Positions 33,658 through 41,502 are shown, numbered from the stretch's first letter. The stretch: DNA of 41,574 nt from Apilactobacillus kunkeei (GCF_005930975.1 NZ_VBSE01000030.1:1-41574); one strand, 5' to 3'. Made by a program: numbers and translations. Notes: a model not told the origin generated them from the sequence alone.

Positions 33658-34146
33658 ATGATTTACGCAATTATCAGTTTCTCGGCAAGTTACATAATGT
33701 TTGTTTTTTGCCTATTTCAAGGCGTTCTAGATATGTCAGGACAAATAAACGAATTACATAAAGCAGAACATTCGGCAAAAAAATATCATCCAATGAGAGC
33801 GGGACTATGGATGATTCCACCGCTTAAGATAATGCTGGAACGAAATCGTTTGAAAAAAATTTTATTAAACGCTAAATCAGAGACCGACATCAAAAAATTT
33901 AGGGCTTTTTACAACGTTTCCAACCAATCTACTGCATGGGCCTACATATCATTTGCTTGCATGCTAGACGCGATTGTTTCAATTAAAACACTATTTGATG
34001 CATTTAGATGGCATCTATCAATTCCAGTATTCATTCTTTTGTCATTTCTAATTATCATCATTGGATATGCTCAGGTCATGTATCGCGTATCAGATGATCG
34101 TAAAGAAAAAATTGGCTCCAAAATTAATCGACTAAAAAAGCAATAA
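33658..34146 (+). CDS. Membrane protein of unknown function
   Basis: A 162-residue protein that I do not recognise. One hydrophobic helix lies at the N-terminus (residues 2-22), then a basic region (about 28-80, HKAEHSAKKYHPMRAG and ERNRLKKILLNAK), then two adjacent helices (about 93-112 and 120-140) and a basic tail. Three membrane segments in total. The ATG at 33658 follows GAGGTG by five bases; the frame back to 33583 has no ribosome site. A TACAAT-like -10 lies about 30 bases upstream. It could be a monocistronic gene; the next gene has its own promoter. Confidence 0.65.
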   Translation: MIYAIISFSASYIMFVFCLFQGVLDMSGQINELHKAEHSAKKYHPMRAGLWMIPPLKIMLERNRLKKILLNAKSETDIKKFRAFYNVSNQSTAWAYISFACMLDAIVSIKTLFDAFRWHLSIPVFILLSFLIIIIGYAQVMYRVSDDRKEKIGSKINRLKKQ

Positions 34147-34161
34147 ATACGCGATGTCATT

Positions 34162-34189
34162 TTGTTTTTATGCCATTTAACGTTATAAT
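34162..34189 (+). promoter_or_regulatory. Promoter of the ArsR-family regulator
   Basis: TTGTTT (34162-34167), 16 bases and the consensus TATAAT (34184-34189) precede the regulator's GGAGGA ribosome site by about 18 bases. No operator-like palindrome was seen here. Confidence 0.5.
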
Positions 34190-34217
34190 TTATTTATCAC
34201 TACTTGCGGAGGAAATT

Positions 34218-34499
34218 ATGATCATAAACGACAAAAAACTACATATGATTACCAAAGCTTTGGATAATTCACTTCGAATTAAGATTTTGTATTATTTAGA
34301 AGCCAACAATCAAAGTAATGTTTCCAACTTAATGAATTACTTTGAAACTTCTCAACCCAATATTTCTCGTCATTTGAAGATTTTAGCGGATGCTAACCTT
34401 GTCTACAGTGAAAAGGATGGCCAGGAAAGAATCTATCAATTAAGCGATAACCACGTTTCTCAGTTATTAGGAACTTTAAAAACCCATATTAATGATTAA
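34218..34499 (+). CDS. ArsR/SmtB-family metal-responsive repressor
   Basis: A 93-residue winged-helix repressor. The recognition helix region is FETSQPNISRHLKILADANLV. There is no CVC or other cysteine site in the DNA-binding helix, but the last helix has Asp77, His79, His90 and Asp93 in D-x-H-x10-H-x2-D spacing, which is the alpha5 metal site of SmtB and CzrA (there ending in Glu or His). Zinc or a similar ion is the expected inducer. The ATG at 34218 has GGAGGA six bases upstream. It is followed by a metal-binding lipoprotein gene whose promoter holds twin palindromes, the likely operator. Confidence 0.88.
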   Translation: MIINDKKLHMITKALDNSLRIKILYYLEANNQSNVSNLMNYFETSQPNISRHLKILADANLVYSEKDGQERIYQLSDNHVSQLLGTLKTHIND

Positions 34500-34511
34500 T
34501 AAACATCATTC

Positions 34512-34557
34512 TTGACATATGCCGTATTTAGTTATATAACTATATTTGTTATATAAC
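34512..34557 (+). promoter_or_regulatory. Metal lipoprotein promoter with twin GTTATATAAC palindromes
   Basis: TTGACA (34512-34517), 17 bases and TATAAC (34535-34540) form a strong promoter. The palindrome GTTATATAAC occurs at 34531-34540, over the -10, and again at 34548-34557, over the predicted start; centres are 17 bases apart. The outer flanks also show imperfect inverted symmetry. This is the expected position for an ArsR-family operator that blocks polymerase. Confidence 0.65.
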
Positions 34558-34590
34558 AGAATTCGGTATATTTTTATTTGGAGGCACATA

Positions 34591-35484
34591 ATGAAAAAAT
34601 TTAAAGTAGTCGGTATAATTGCTTTCATCAGCATGTTTATAGTTCTACTTGCTGGTTGCTCTTCTACCAAGGCAAATGACCCTAAGAAAAGTATTAATGT
34701 TACTTCTTCGGTAAACTTCTATGGTGAAGTTGCCAAAAACGTTTTAGGTAAATATGGTACGGTTACATCTATTATTAACAACCCCAATATTGATCCTCAT
34801 GACTTCACCCCTTCTAGTTCTGACGCAAAAAAAGTCTATAAGGCTAATCTAGTTATTTACAATGGTCTAGGTTACGACTCATGGGCACAAAAACTAACAA
34901 GTAGTAACAATGATGTTGATTCAATTAATGTCGGCAGTCTAATGGGTAAAAAGACTGGCGATAATCCGCATATTTGGTACAACGTTGCTACAATGGAAAA
35001 ATTAGCTAACACCCTAGCAGATAAATTCGCTAAGTTACAACCAAAACACAAGAAACAATTCGAAGCTAATGCCAAGGCATACATTGCCAAACTAAAGGTT
35101 CTAAACACTCAACTTGATGACATTAAGAAGAATAAAATGAGTAAACCAGTGGCAGTATCAGAACCTGTCTTCGATTACTCACTAGAAAACATGGGATACA
35201 AAGTATCTGACACGTCATTTGAAAAAGCTACTGAAAAAGACAACGACCCAAGTCCAAAATCAATTCGTTCACTACAAGAAGATATCAAGAATCACAAGCT
35301 ATCATTCTTTGTTGTTAATAAGCAAGTTAACAGCAAGACAGTTAACAACCTAGTTAAGTTAGCTAAGGAAAATAACCTTCCAATCGTCTACGTAACTGAA
35401 ACTAAGCCAAGCAATGAACCTAACTACATCTCATGGATGCAAAATCAATATAAAGAAATTCAAGCAATCCAAAAATCTAAATAA
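34591..35484 (+). CDS. Zn/Mn-binding ABC transporter lipoprotein (cluster A-I)
   Basis: A 297-residue solute-binding lipoprotein of the ZnuA/PsaA family. The lipobox is LLAGC with Cys23, so it is anchored outside the membrane. Probable metal ligands are His70 in NIDPHDFTPS, His127 in DNPHIWYN and Glu191 in AVSEPVFDY. Glu at the third position is the manganese-type pattern of PsaA rather than the third His of zinc-type ZnuA, and the His-rich loop of zinc types is absent. The fourth ligand is less clear (a Glu in VTETKPS). The ATG at 34591 follows GGAGG. No permease or ATPase gene is next to it, so it is an orphan binding protein here. Confidence 0.88.
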   Translation: MKKFKVVGIIAFISMFIVLLAGCSSTKANDPKKSINVTSSVNFYGEVAKNVLGKYGTVTSIINNPNIDPHDFTPSSSDAKKVYKANLVIYNGLGYDSWAQKLTSSNNDVDSINVGSLMGKKTGDNPHIWYNVATMEKLANTLADKFAKLQPKHKKQFEANAKAYIAKLKVLNTQLDDIKKNKMSKPVAVSEPVFDYSLENMGYKVSDTSFEKATEKDNDPSPKSIRSLQEDIKNHKLSFFVVNKQVNSKTVNNLVKLAKENNLPIVYVTETKPSNEPNYISWMQNQYKEIQAIQKSK

Positions 35485-35560
35485 TTTGAAGTAAAAAAGA
35501 TAAAATATTAGTATATAATGTAGTTAGAAAATATATTTGGACGAAGGAGTTTGAACCATT

Positions 35561-36016
35561 ATGGCAATTGCACTAGTAAATGAAATGTTTAACGAATTTA
35601 ACGATCCTGATTTAAGTTACAAAGATTCCAGAGATGGATACACTGAATGGTTTAAATTATCATTTCTAGTGGATGACGGTTACCACAAGTTTGAAGATGG
35701 TAAGCGCAAATTCATTCCCAAATATGACGAAGAATTACAAGAAGTTATGAGTAACTTCTTGAATAAGTACCAAAAGGAATTCGAATCATCATTTATCAAC
35801 GAAAAAGAATTTGAAGTTCTAGATCGTACCAAGGAAATTGTAAAAGACTTAAAGCAAACCCTTGAAAAAGAATTTTTAATCGAAGATAAGATTAGTTTGT
35901 TTGGTATCGATTTAGTCGGTAGTTGGCAAGCATTCAAGAGTTCTGGTTCTTCTAAACTAGAACAACGCTTCTATAGCGACATAACTAACCACGTTGAAAA
36001 GAAACACCAAAAATAA
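35561..36016 (+). CDS. Acidic cytosolic protein of unknown function
   Basis: A 151-residue protein with no signal peptide or membrane segment, rich in Glu, Lys, Asp and Phe. The central part (about 55-110: YDEELQEVMSNFLNKYQKEFESS and on) should be helical and may form a coiled coil. I recognise no domain. AAGGAG lies eleven bases upstream of the ATG. A TATAAT-like box near 35514-35519 suggests its own promoter. It ends in a strong bidirectional terminator. Its position after the metal lipoprotein may be incidental. Confidence 0.7.
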   Translation: MAIALVNEMFNEFNDPDLSYKDSRDGYTEWFKLSFLVDDGYHKFEDGKRKFIPKYDEELQEVMSNFLNKYQKEFESSFINEKEFEVLDRTKEIVKDLKQTLEKEFLIEDKISLFGIDLVGSWQAFKSSGSSKLEQRFYSDITNHVEKKHQK

Positions 36017-36018
36017 TT

Positions 36019-36055
36019 AAAAAAGCAGCTAAGAAATATTCTTAGCTGCTTTTTT
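36019..36055. terminator. Bidirectional terminator
   Basis: AAAAAAGCAGCTAAGAA and TTCTTAGCTGCTTTTTT pair perfectly over a three-base loop. It ends the acidic-protein gene and the convergent ABC operon. Confidence 0.92.
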
Positions 36056-36751
36056 CTATACTAATTCTGCATTATTTACGTCAATAAATTGACCCTTTCC
36101 ATCAACAATGCGGTAATTCTTATCAACATACTTCAATAGTCTAGCATCATGAGTAATAATAATAACCGTCTTGTTTTCGCGATGTGCCAAGTCTTGTAGC
36201 ATCTGCATCGACTTAACTGCCATATTTCCATCAAGAGCAGCAGTTGGTTCATCTGCCAAGATGATATCTGGATTAGTGTACAGAGCACGTAAAATTGCGA
36301 CACGTTGTTGTTGGCCGCCAGATAATTCATCAGGATAGTTATTCATTAGGTCATCAATTTTTAATGCTCGTGCCCATTTTGAAAAAGTCTCGGTATCAAT
36401 ATTTCTACTCTTCTTGACCTTATCAGCTAATTTGAATTGATCAGATACCTTTAGGTAAGGCAATAAATTATATGCTTGAAGAATAAAACCAATGTGTTCC
36501 AACCTAAACTTACTTTGTTGTTTTTTATTCATATTGCCGTAATCACTACCATCAATATTAATATCTCCAGATGTGGCTGAAAGAATACCACCCAAAATCT
36601 TCATGAAGGTACTCTTTCCTGAACCAGAAGGCCCAGTAATGGCAATGACTTCACCTGAATTAGCAGAGAAATTAATATCTTCAAGAGCAGTCGTGGTGGC
36701 CATTTTGTCACCAAATACTTTGTTAACATTAGTTAATTCAATTTTTCTCAT
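36056..36751 (-). CDS. ABC transporter ATP-binding protein, MacB/LolD type
   Basis: A 231-residue nucleotide-binding subunit. Walker A is GPSGSGKST, the signature is LSGGQQQRVAILRAL, and Walker B is IILADEPTAALDG, with the switch His in IIITHD. The LolD/MacB/FtsE branch is suggested by the N-terminal LTNVNKVFG start and the GGQQQRVAI run. It partners with the FtsX-like permease directly upstream; the two genes overlap by one base. Such pairs act as mechanotransmission pumps exporting drugs, peptides or lipids; the substrate is unknown. Confidence 0.93.
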   Translation of the reverse strand: MRKIELTNVNKVFGDKMATTTALEDINFSANSGEVIAITGPSGSGKSTFMKILGGILSATSGDINIDGSDYGNMNKKQQSKFRLEHIGFILQAYNLLPYLKVSDQFKLADKVKKSRNIDTETFSKWARALKIDDLMNNYPDELSGGQQQRVAILRALYTNPDIILADEPTAALDGNMAVKSMQMLQDLAHRENKTVIIITHDARLLKYVDKNYRIVDGKGQFIDVNNAELV

Positions 36752-37818
36752 TATGAACCCCCCATTGCTTTGGCTGGATCAATCTTTGCAACAGTTCGCA
36801 TTGGAATTAATCCACCAATAATTGACATCACAATTACCATCACAGCAACTGATCCCATCAAGGTAATGTCGAAGGTCATTGGTACTGCTGCAGGCATTGA
36901 AATGGCTGTCAAGAAAGTTAATAATCCACTGATTACCACTCCGACAATCGATAGAATCAACGCGTTTGAAATTACGTTCATAGCTAGATAGCCGTTTGAT
37001 ACACCTTGAACCTTTAGAACAGCAAAATATGGAATCTTTTGCATGGTTAGGACGTACAAGAAGATTGAGATTACCACTAAGGTAATTAATAGTAGAAACG
37101 CAATCATAAATTCAAAAGTGCTATTTTGAGCACTGTATCCAGGAATGTCTTGGATGAAATCTTCAATATTCATGATTTGAGTGCCGTTGACTGCCTTCTT
37201 GACGTCGCTACGATAAATCATGGCACTAATGGTATGATTCATGTCAGTACCAAATTTTTCGGTTTGCACGGCATCGTTGGTGGCATAAATTACCGGTGCA
37301 ACATTTAATTGGTTGTTTTTAACGGTTCCGACAATTTTAAAGACGTGACCGTTTCTGCTGAACTTCACCTTTTCCCCGAGGTGATAGCCATCTGTTTCCA
37401 ATAAACTTTGATCAACTACGACTTCATTATCCTTATTGAAATTATGGCCCTTAACAATTTTTAAATCACGGTAGATAAATTGTTTCTTATTTAAACCAAT
37501 TACTTGTGAGCCCACTTTATTACCTTCTGAAAGAGTTTGGACGTTGGCACTCATTTGAGTAATATCTGCTCGTTTGTCTGCACTAGCTTTCTTAGCTTGT
37601 TGTGCAGTAATAGTGGATTGATCCAATGAACCATTGGCATCAGAATTTAAAACAATTTTTTCAGCATTCCAAGAATCGATTGCTTGACGATTAGCTTCAC
37701 TTAAACCGTTAGCTAATGCAGTTAATATAAAAATCAAGTATGCAATCATCACAATTACCAAGCAAATTAGACTGTATCTAAACTTGCTTTTCTTAATTTC
37801 GCGAAGTGATAAAAACAC
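36751..37818 (-). CDS. FtsX-like ABC transporter permease (MacB family)
   Basis: A 355-residue permease with the classical layout: one N-terminal helix (about 15-38), a ~200-residue extracellular domain (about 40-240), then three C-terminal helices (about 240-260, 285-308, 325-345). The C-terminal FtsX domain contains IPYFAVLKVQGVSNGYLAMNVI. It needs to form a dimer, since only one permease gene is present. It lies in an operon of TetR, permease and ATPase, spaced 11 bases after tetR. Export of a toxic compound sensed by TetR is the most likely role. Confidence 0.9.
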   Translation of the reverse strand: MFLSLREIKKSKFRYSLICLVIVMIAYLIFILTALANGLSEANRQAIDSWNAEKIVLNSDANGSLDQSTITAQQAKKASADKRADITQMSANVQTLSEGNKVGSQVIGLNKKQFIYRDLKIVKGHNFNKDNEVVVDQSLLETDGYHLGEKVKFSRNGHVFKIVGTVKNNQLNVAPVIYATNDAVQTEKFGTDMNHTISAMIYRSDVKKAVNGTQIMNIEDFIQDIPGYSAQNSTFEFMIAFLLLITLVVISIFLYVLTMQKIPYFAVLKVQGVSNGYLAMNVISNALILSIVGVVISGLLTFLTAISMPAAVPMTFDITLMGSVAVMVIVMSIIGGLIPMRTVAKIDPAKAMGGS

Positions 37819-37829
37819 GATTTCCCCTC

Positions 37830-38417
37830 CTAGTTAACTAAACCCTTATTAATTAGTTTTAACAAATTGGCAAAGTCTGATAGCGCTTGTTTCTCGTCGC
37901 CACCGTTCAATACAGTTCTAATGGTTTGGTGAGCTGCTCGACTAGCCCACTTATATGTCAAAACGATTGTCTTCCTGTCAGAAATCTTTTGACCATCAAC
38001 CACTAAAATTAGTTTGTCGTCTGGTAAATTATTATAATCATATTCAACATGTTTTAATTCATATTGGTTAAATAGTACGTATTGACGATAAAACTGTTCG
38101 TAATCAGAATCCTTCAATTTATTAATAAAAGACTCAGTCGCCACATAAAAAGCATGAAGTGAATCAGTTGGTTCTGATTTCAATTGTGCAAACACATCAA
38201 AATGAACTTTTCTTAAAACCCTCTTTAAAACATATTGATAACTATCGTTAATATCATCGAAATACTTGTAGAAAGAACCGCGCGCTATTGAACAATCTTT
38301 AATAATTCTTGCTACTTGTGCGTCCATTAATCGATGATCTGAAAACTCCTTAATCAATGCATTGAAAACTTGGTTTTGCTTATCTTCATTTAAATTTAAA
38401 AAAGTTTGTGTAGGCAT
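37830..38417 (-). CDS. TetR-family regulator of the ABC operon
   Basis: A 195-residue repressor. The N-terminal DNA-binding domain (about 10-55) has VARIIKDCSIARGSFYKYFDD, matching the TetR helix-turn-helix with its YKYF ending. The rest is the helical ligand-binding region. First gene of the operon with the permease and ATPase. Two matching palindromes over its own promoter indicate autoregulation that also controls the pump. The ATG at 38417 follows AGGGAG with normal spacing. The inducer is unknown. Confidence 0.92.
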   Translation of the reverse strand: MPTQTFLNLNEDKQNQVFNALIKEFSDHRLMDAQVARIIKDCSIARGSFYKYFDDINDSYQYVLKRVLRKVHFDVFAQLKSEPTDSLHAFYVATESFINKLKDSDYEQFYRQYVLFNQYELKHVEYDYNNLPDDKLILVVDGQKISDRKTIVLTYKWASRAAHQTIRTVLNGGDEKQALSDFANLLKLINKGLVN

Positions 38418-38440
38418 TTATAACTACTCCCTTTTTGTGG

Positions 38441-38490
38441 TGACACGATGTCATTTTCTAATATATTACTCATAAGGTGACACCGTGTCA
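38441..38490 (-). promoter_or_regulatory. TetR/ABC operon promoter with two TGACAC-N-GTGTCA operators
   Basis: On the minus strand TTGACA, 17 bases and TAATAT form a good promoter between 38491 and 38463. TGACACCGTGTCA (38478-38490), a perfect 6-1-6 palindrome, overlaps the -35. TGACACGATGTCA (38441-38453), with 5-bp arms, lies at the start of transcription. Centres are 37 bases apart. Twin operators around a promoter are typical of TetR autoregulation. Confidence 0.8.
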
Positions 38491-38502
38491 ACTGATTTGT
38501 AT

Positions 38503-38528
38503 TAAAAAACACTGAAAAATTTCAGTGT
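38503..38528 (-). terminator. Terminator of the NADH oxidase gene
   Basis: ACACTGAAA and TTTCAGTGT form the stem. On the minus strand a run of six T follows directly. Confidence 0.8.
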
Positions 38529-38537
38529 CCTTCACTC

Positions 38538-39899
38538 TTACTTGTTAATCTTTCTTACAGCAGCTTGTGCAGCTTCGTTCATGATGTTCCAAGGACGATC
38601 AAATCCAGGTTGGAAGAAGAAGTCAGCGTAAGCTAAATCATAAACAGTTGCATGTTGTTGAATTGCAAATGAAATGGTATTGATGTTTGCAGTAACATCT
38701 CTAGTTGACATGATTTGGCCACCCAAGATACGACCATCAGTTGGATCAAATGTAATCTTGAAGTAAACCTTAGCATTTCCTGCTTCTTGTGAAACAAATG
38801 GAGGAACTGCCCAATCTTCGATTAGTACTGATTCTGCACCAGTAACACCGCACTTTTCTTGAGTATCTTGCTTAACACCAGTTGAAGCGAAGTGATAGTT
38901 AAATACTGAAAGTGCTGATGACCCTGAAACAGCAGTCATTTTTAATTCTCTTCCAGCAGCGTTAGCAGCAGCAGTACGTCCTTGACGACGGGCATTTGAT
39001 GCTAAAGCGATTGATGATAATTCGCCAGTTGGTGCATATGGAACCTTAGTTGCATCACCAACAGCGTAAATATCTTTAACACTAGTTTCTTGGTGTTCGT
39101 CAATCTTAATACGGCCACGTTCATCTAGGTCTAATAGTCCTTTTACTAATGAAGTATTTGGAATAACACCGGCAGTTTCAACAACTAATTCGGCATCAAA
39201 AGTACCTTGATCAGTCTTAACAGCTGAAACCTTACCGTCTTTTCCGACAAATTCAGAAACATTAACGCTACCAACAAAGTTAACACCGTTTTCCTTGAAT
39301 TCTTGGGTTAATTTTTCAGTAAATTCTGAATCTAGATAGTTACCTAATAGACGAGGATTGTGATCTACGATAGTAACTTCCTTACCTGCCTTAGCAAAAG
39401 CTTCAGCAGCTTCGATTCCAATGTAACCTGAACCAATTACAAAAACATGTTTTAAATCAGGATCTACCATTTTTTGCTTTAGTTTGATAGCCCAGTCACG
39501 TCCACGCATTGCGTATAGGTTTTCTAGGTCCTTACCAGGAACATCTAGTCGGCGAGGAGTAGCACCAATAGCTAAAATTAGCTTATCGTAGCTTTCATCA
39601 CGTTCTGAACCATCAGCTAAGTTCTTAACATGAACTGATTTATTCTTTTCATCAATACTTGCGATTTCTTGTTGTACAAATACATGTACACCATCTTTTT
39701 CAGCATTTTCAACAGTTTCATAAGATACTGTATTTACATCCTTTACAGTACCTTCTAAGTATAATTCCATACCACATGATAGGAAGGAAATGAAATCTCC
39801 TCTTTCATACCATTGAATTTCTGCATCCGGGTTTTCTAAAAGCATTCCACGAACGGCTTCATATCCACCGTGTGAAGAACCAACTACGATAACTTTCAT
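38538..39899 (-). CDS. nox: FAD-dependent NADH oxidase (water-forming, Nox type)
   Basis: A 453-residue flavoenzyme of the NADH oxidase/peroxidase/CoA-disulfide reductase family. It has the FAD fold VIVVGSSHGGYEA, the redox Cys42 in ISFLSCGMELYLEG, the NAD fold VFVIGSGYIGIEAAEAF, and the FAD-binding IYAVGDATKVPYAPTG. The single active-site Cys and length fit four-electron Nox, which reduces oxygen to water and regenerates NAD+; NADH peroxidase is a close alternative. A GGAGG ribosome site precedes the ATG. A TTGTGA-N6-TCACAT palindrome lies upstream, consistent with redox control. Confidence 0.9.
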   Translation of the reverse strand: MKVIVVGSSHGGYEAVRGMLLENPDAEIQWYERGDFISFLSCGMELYLEGTVKDVNTVSYETVENAEKDGVHVFVQQEIASIDEKNKSVHVKNLADGSERDESYDKLILAIGATPRRLDVPGKDLENLYAMRGRDWAIKLKQKMVDPDLKHVFVIGSGYIGIEAAEAFAKAGKEVTIVDHNPRLLGNYLDSEFTEKLTQEFKENGVNFVGSVNVSEFVGKDGKVSAVKTDQGTFDAELVVETAGVIPNTSLVKGLLDLDERGRIKIDEHQETSVKDIYAVGDATKVPYAPTGELSSIALASNARRQGRTAAANAAGRELKMTAVSGSSALSVFNYHFASTGVKQDTQEKCGVTGAESVLIEDWAVPPFVSQEAGNAKVYFKITFDPTDGRILGGQIMSTRDVTANINTISFAIQQHATVYDLAYADFFFQPGFDRPWNIMNEAAQAAVRKINK

Positions 39900-39949
39900 T
39901 AGTGTGTGGCCTCCTAATAATTTTTAATTAATATTTATATAACTTTACT

Positions 39950-39967
39950 TTGTGATAAATATCACAT
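39950..39967. promoter_or_regulatory. Rex/CRP-like palindrome upstream of nox
   Basis: TTGTGATAAATATCACAT contains TGTGATA and TATCACA as inverted arms. It fits the Rex consensus TTGTGA-N6-TCACAA with one mismatch, and also the CRP/FNR-type TGTGA-N6-TCACA. It lies about 50-68 bases before the nox start codon. NADH-sensing Rex acting on an NADH oxidase would make sense; CcpA or FNR-like control cannot be excluded. Confidence 0.55.
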
Positions 39968-40035
39968 TTAATTTACAAAAACAATTTTACCTTTTGTACG
40001 ATTATATAGCAAGCAATATTAGCAAAAAAGTAAAA

Positions 40036-40079
40036 AAATATGATGATTTTTTTATAAAAATTAAAAAAACATCATATTT
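40036..40079. repeat. Long inverted repeat in the nox-SGNH intergenic region
   Basis: AAATATGATG (40036-40045) and CATCATATTT (40070-40079) are perfect 10-bp arms. Inside them a T run and an A run pair for about seven more bases after one bulged A. No T run follows, so it does not look like a standard terminator. Confidence 0.6.
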
Positions 40080-40297
40080 ATAGCTAAAACCGCTTTAAAA
40101 TACTTTTATTTTAATCTTCACTCTCATATTATCATCCAAAAAATATCGATTTTTTCTTTAAACAAATGATATTTTCATCACAAAGTATCTGTACAAATGT
40201 TTAAATATTGATTAAGTTTCCCTATATGTAATTGTAGTGGCCATAAAATGCTAGTAAAATTAAAAACAATAATAAAAACTATGAGGAGTTAATTACA

Positions 40298-41044
40298 ATG
40301 AAATATGGGTTGATTAAAACTGCATTATTCACTGCAGCTGGCGCTGCGCTTGTAAAGTTATCAAAGAAAAGTATTGATATTAGAAGAGCTAACAGCGATA
40401 TCTATCAACCATCTAGAGATTTCTTTGTAGATGACAACCTAAACGGAAAGAAAATAGTATTCCTTGGATCATCGGTAACAGCTGGACTTGCCGCCAAGGG
40501 AATTTCATTTGTTGATTTCTTGAGAGTAGAACATGGAGTTCACGCAATCAAGGAGGCAGTTAGCGGAACTACCTTAGCCGATGTTAATGATAAATCATAC
40601 ATTAGTAGAATGAAGAAGAATCTAGATTTTGATTCTCATTACGACTTGTTTGCTTGCCAACTATCCACTAACGATCAAAGAAACGGTGTTGAGATGGGAA
40701 GAATCAGCAAATCGTATGATGCTGAAGATTTTGATACTCAAACTACCATCGGTGCAATCGAGTACATAGTAGCTACTGTCCAGGATACTTGGGACTGTCC
40801 ATTGGTCTTTTACACCTGTTTAAGAAAACCTGAACCAGAGTACGAATTTTTACGTGAAAAACTTTTTGAATTACAAAGAAAATGGCATTTCGCAATCATC
40901 GACATTTGGAATAACAAAGCATTAAAGAAGATGAATGAAGAAAATCCTTCCTTCATGCTAGATGATACACATCCAACCTGTGCAGGATATCGTTATGGTT
41001 GGACCCCTATTTTCGTTAAAGAATTAGATCAAATGTTAGAATAA
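40298..41044 (+). CDS. SGNH/GDSL-family hydrolase
   Basis: A 248-residue esterase-like protein. The nucleophile block is IVFLGSSVTAGLAAKG (GSSVT in place of GDSL), the Asn block is CQLSTNDQRN, and the catalytic Asp/His pair is LDDTHPTCAGY near the C-terminus. A weakly hydrophobic stretch at residues 5-20 (LIKTALFTAAGAALVKL) may anchor it at the membrane. GAGGAG-type ribosome site before the ATG. Monocistronic. The substrate could be an acyl or acetyl ester, but nothing in the sequence fixes it. Confidence 0.88.
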   Translation: MKYGLIKTALFTAAGAALVKLSKKSIDIRRANSDIYQPSRDFFVDDNLNGKKIVFLGSSVTAGLAAKGISFVDFLRVEHGVHAIKEAVSGTTLADVNDKSYISRMKKNLDFDSHYDLFACQLSTNDQRNGVEMGRISKSYDAEDFDTQTTIGAIEYIVATVQDTWDCPLVFYTCLRKPEPEYEFLREKLFELQRKWHFAIIDIWNNKALKKMNEENPSFMLDDTHPTCAGYRYGWTPIFVKELDQMLE

Positions 41045-41372
41045 TAAAAAGGTCACCAATGACAAGCGTTGTAATATCAACGTTTTATGGGTGGCTTTTT
41101 ATTTTTATTAATTTTTAATGAAAAAACAGTTGCAATTTTATAATAATGATGTATTATTATAAACAACGACAGAGATATGATAACTACATAAGCAAAAATT
41201 TAGATTAACGTCTTTATTGAGTTTGCATGATGTTTCGGTTAAAAATTATCGTTGTTATTTGATATTGTTAATGAATTAAAATTTCACATTTTTCTCTCAT
41301 TTTGTATCACATACAAACATATTTTTACTCTATTGAGTAGTTGGATTAATTTCCAAGCACATATTTCATTCT
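41045..41372. other. Intergenic region before the tRNA genes
   Basis: 328 bases. Directly after the SGNH gene a branched hairpin with AAAAAGGTCACC and GGGTGGCTTTTT ends, containing an inner CGTTG/CAACG stem (41047-41097), serves as a probable terminator. Next comes an 11-bp inverted repeat (41137-41163). The rest is AT-rich with no clear gene. The tRNA promoter is probably in its second half but was not pinned down. Confidence 0.5.
41137..41163. repeat. 11-bp inverted repeat upstream of tRNA-Asn
   Basis: TTTATAATAAT (41137-41147) and ATTATTATAAA (41153-41163) are perfect arms around GATGT. Half-sites resemble Fur-family boxes, but the spacing differs from the PerR box in this window. TTGCAA at 41130 could make it part of a promoter. 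No T run follows. Confidence 0.5.
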
Positions 41373-41444
41373 TGCTCTATGGTTCAATGGTAGAACGGCG
41401 CACTGTTAATGCGAAGGTTACTGGTTCGAGTCCAGTTAGAGCAG
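41373..41444 (+). tRNA. tRNA-Asn (GTT), copy 1
   Basis: A 72-base cloverleaf. The acceptor stem TGCTCTA/TAGAGCA is perfect, with discriminator G. D arm GTTC/GAAC with a short seven-base loop, anticodon loop CTGTTAA giving anticodon GTT, T arm ACTGG/CCAGT with TTCGAGT. The outer pair of the anticodon stem is a G-A mismatch. CCA is not encoded. Overall similarity to E. coli tRNA-Asn is clear. Confidence 0.96.
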
Positions 41445-41502
41445 TTGGGTAGGATGCTACTCATCACAAAAAGACTTAGATCTTTAATCAATTACAGATT
41501 CT

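Larger units (their letters stand above)
39900..40297. other. AT-rich divergent intergenic region, nox to SGNH gene
   Basis: 398 bases without a gene. It contains the Rex-like palindrome (39950-39967) and a long inverted repeat at 40036-40079. The remainder is AT-rich with no reading frame of note. The SGNH gene's own promoter was not identified with confidence. Confidence 0.6.

Noticed and set aside
36770-36991. Plus-strand frames antisense to the ABC operon
   Set aside because: They mirror the conserved permease and ATPase genes and lack ribosome sites.
41252-41452. 66-residue frame at the right end
   Set aside because: It runs through the first tRNA-Asn gene and has no ribosome site.
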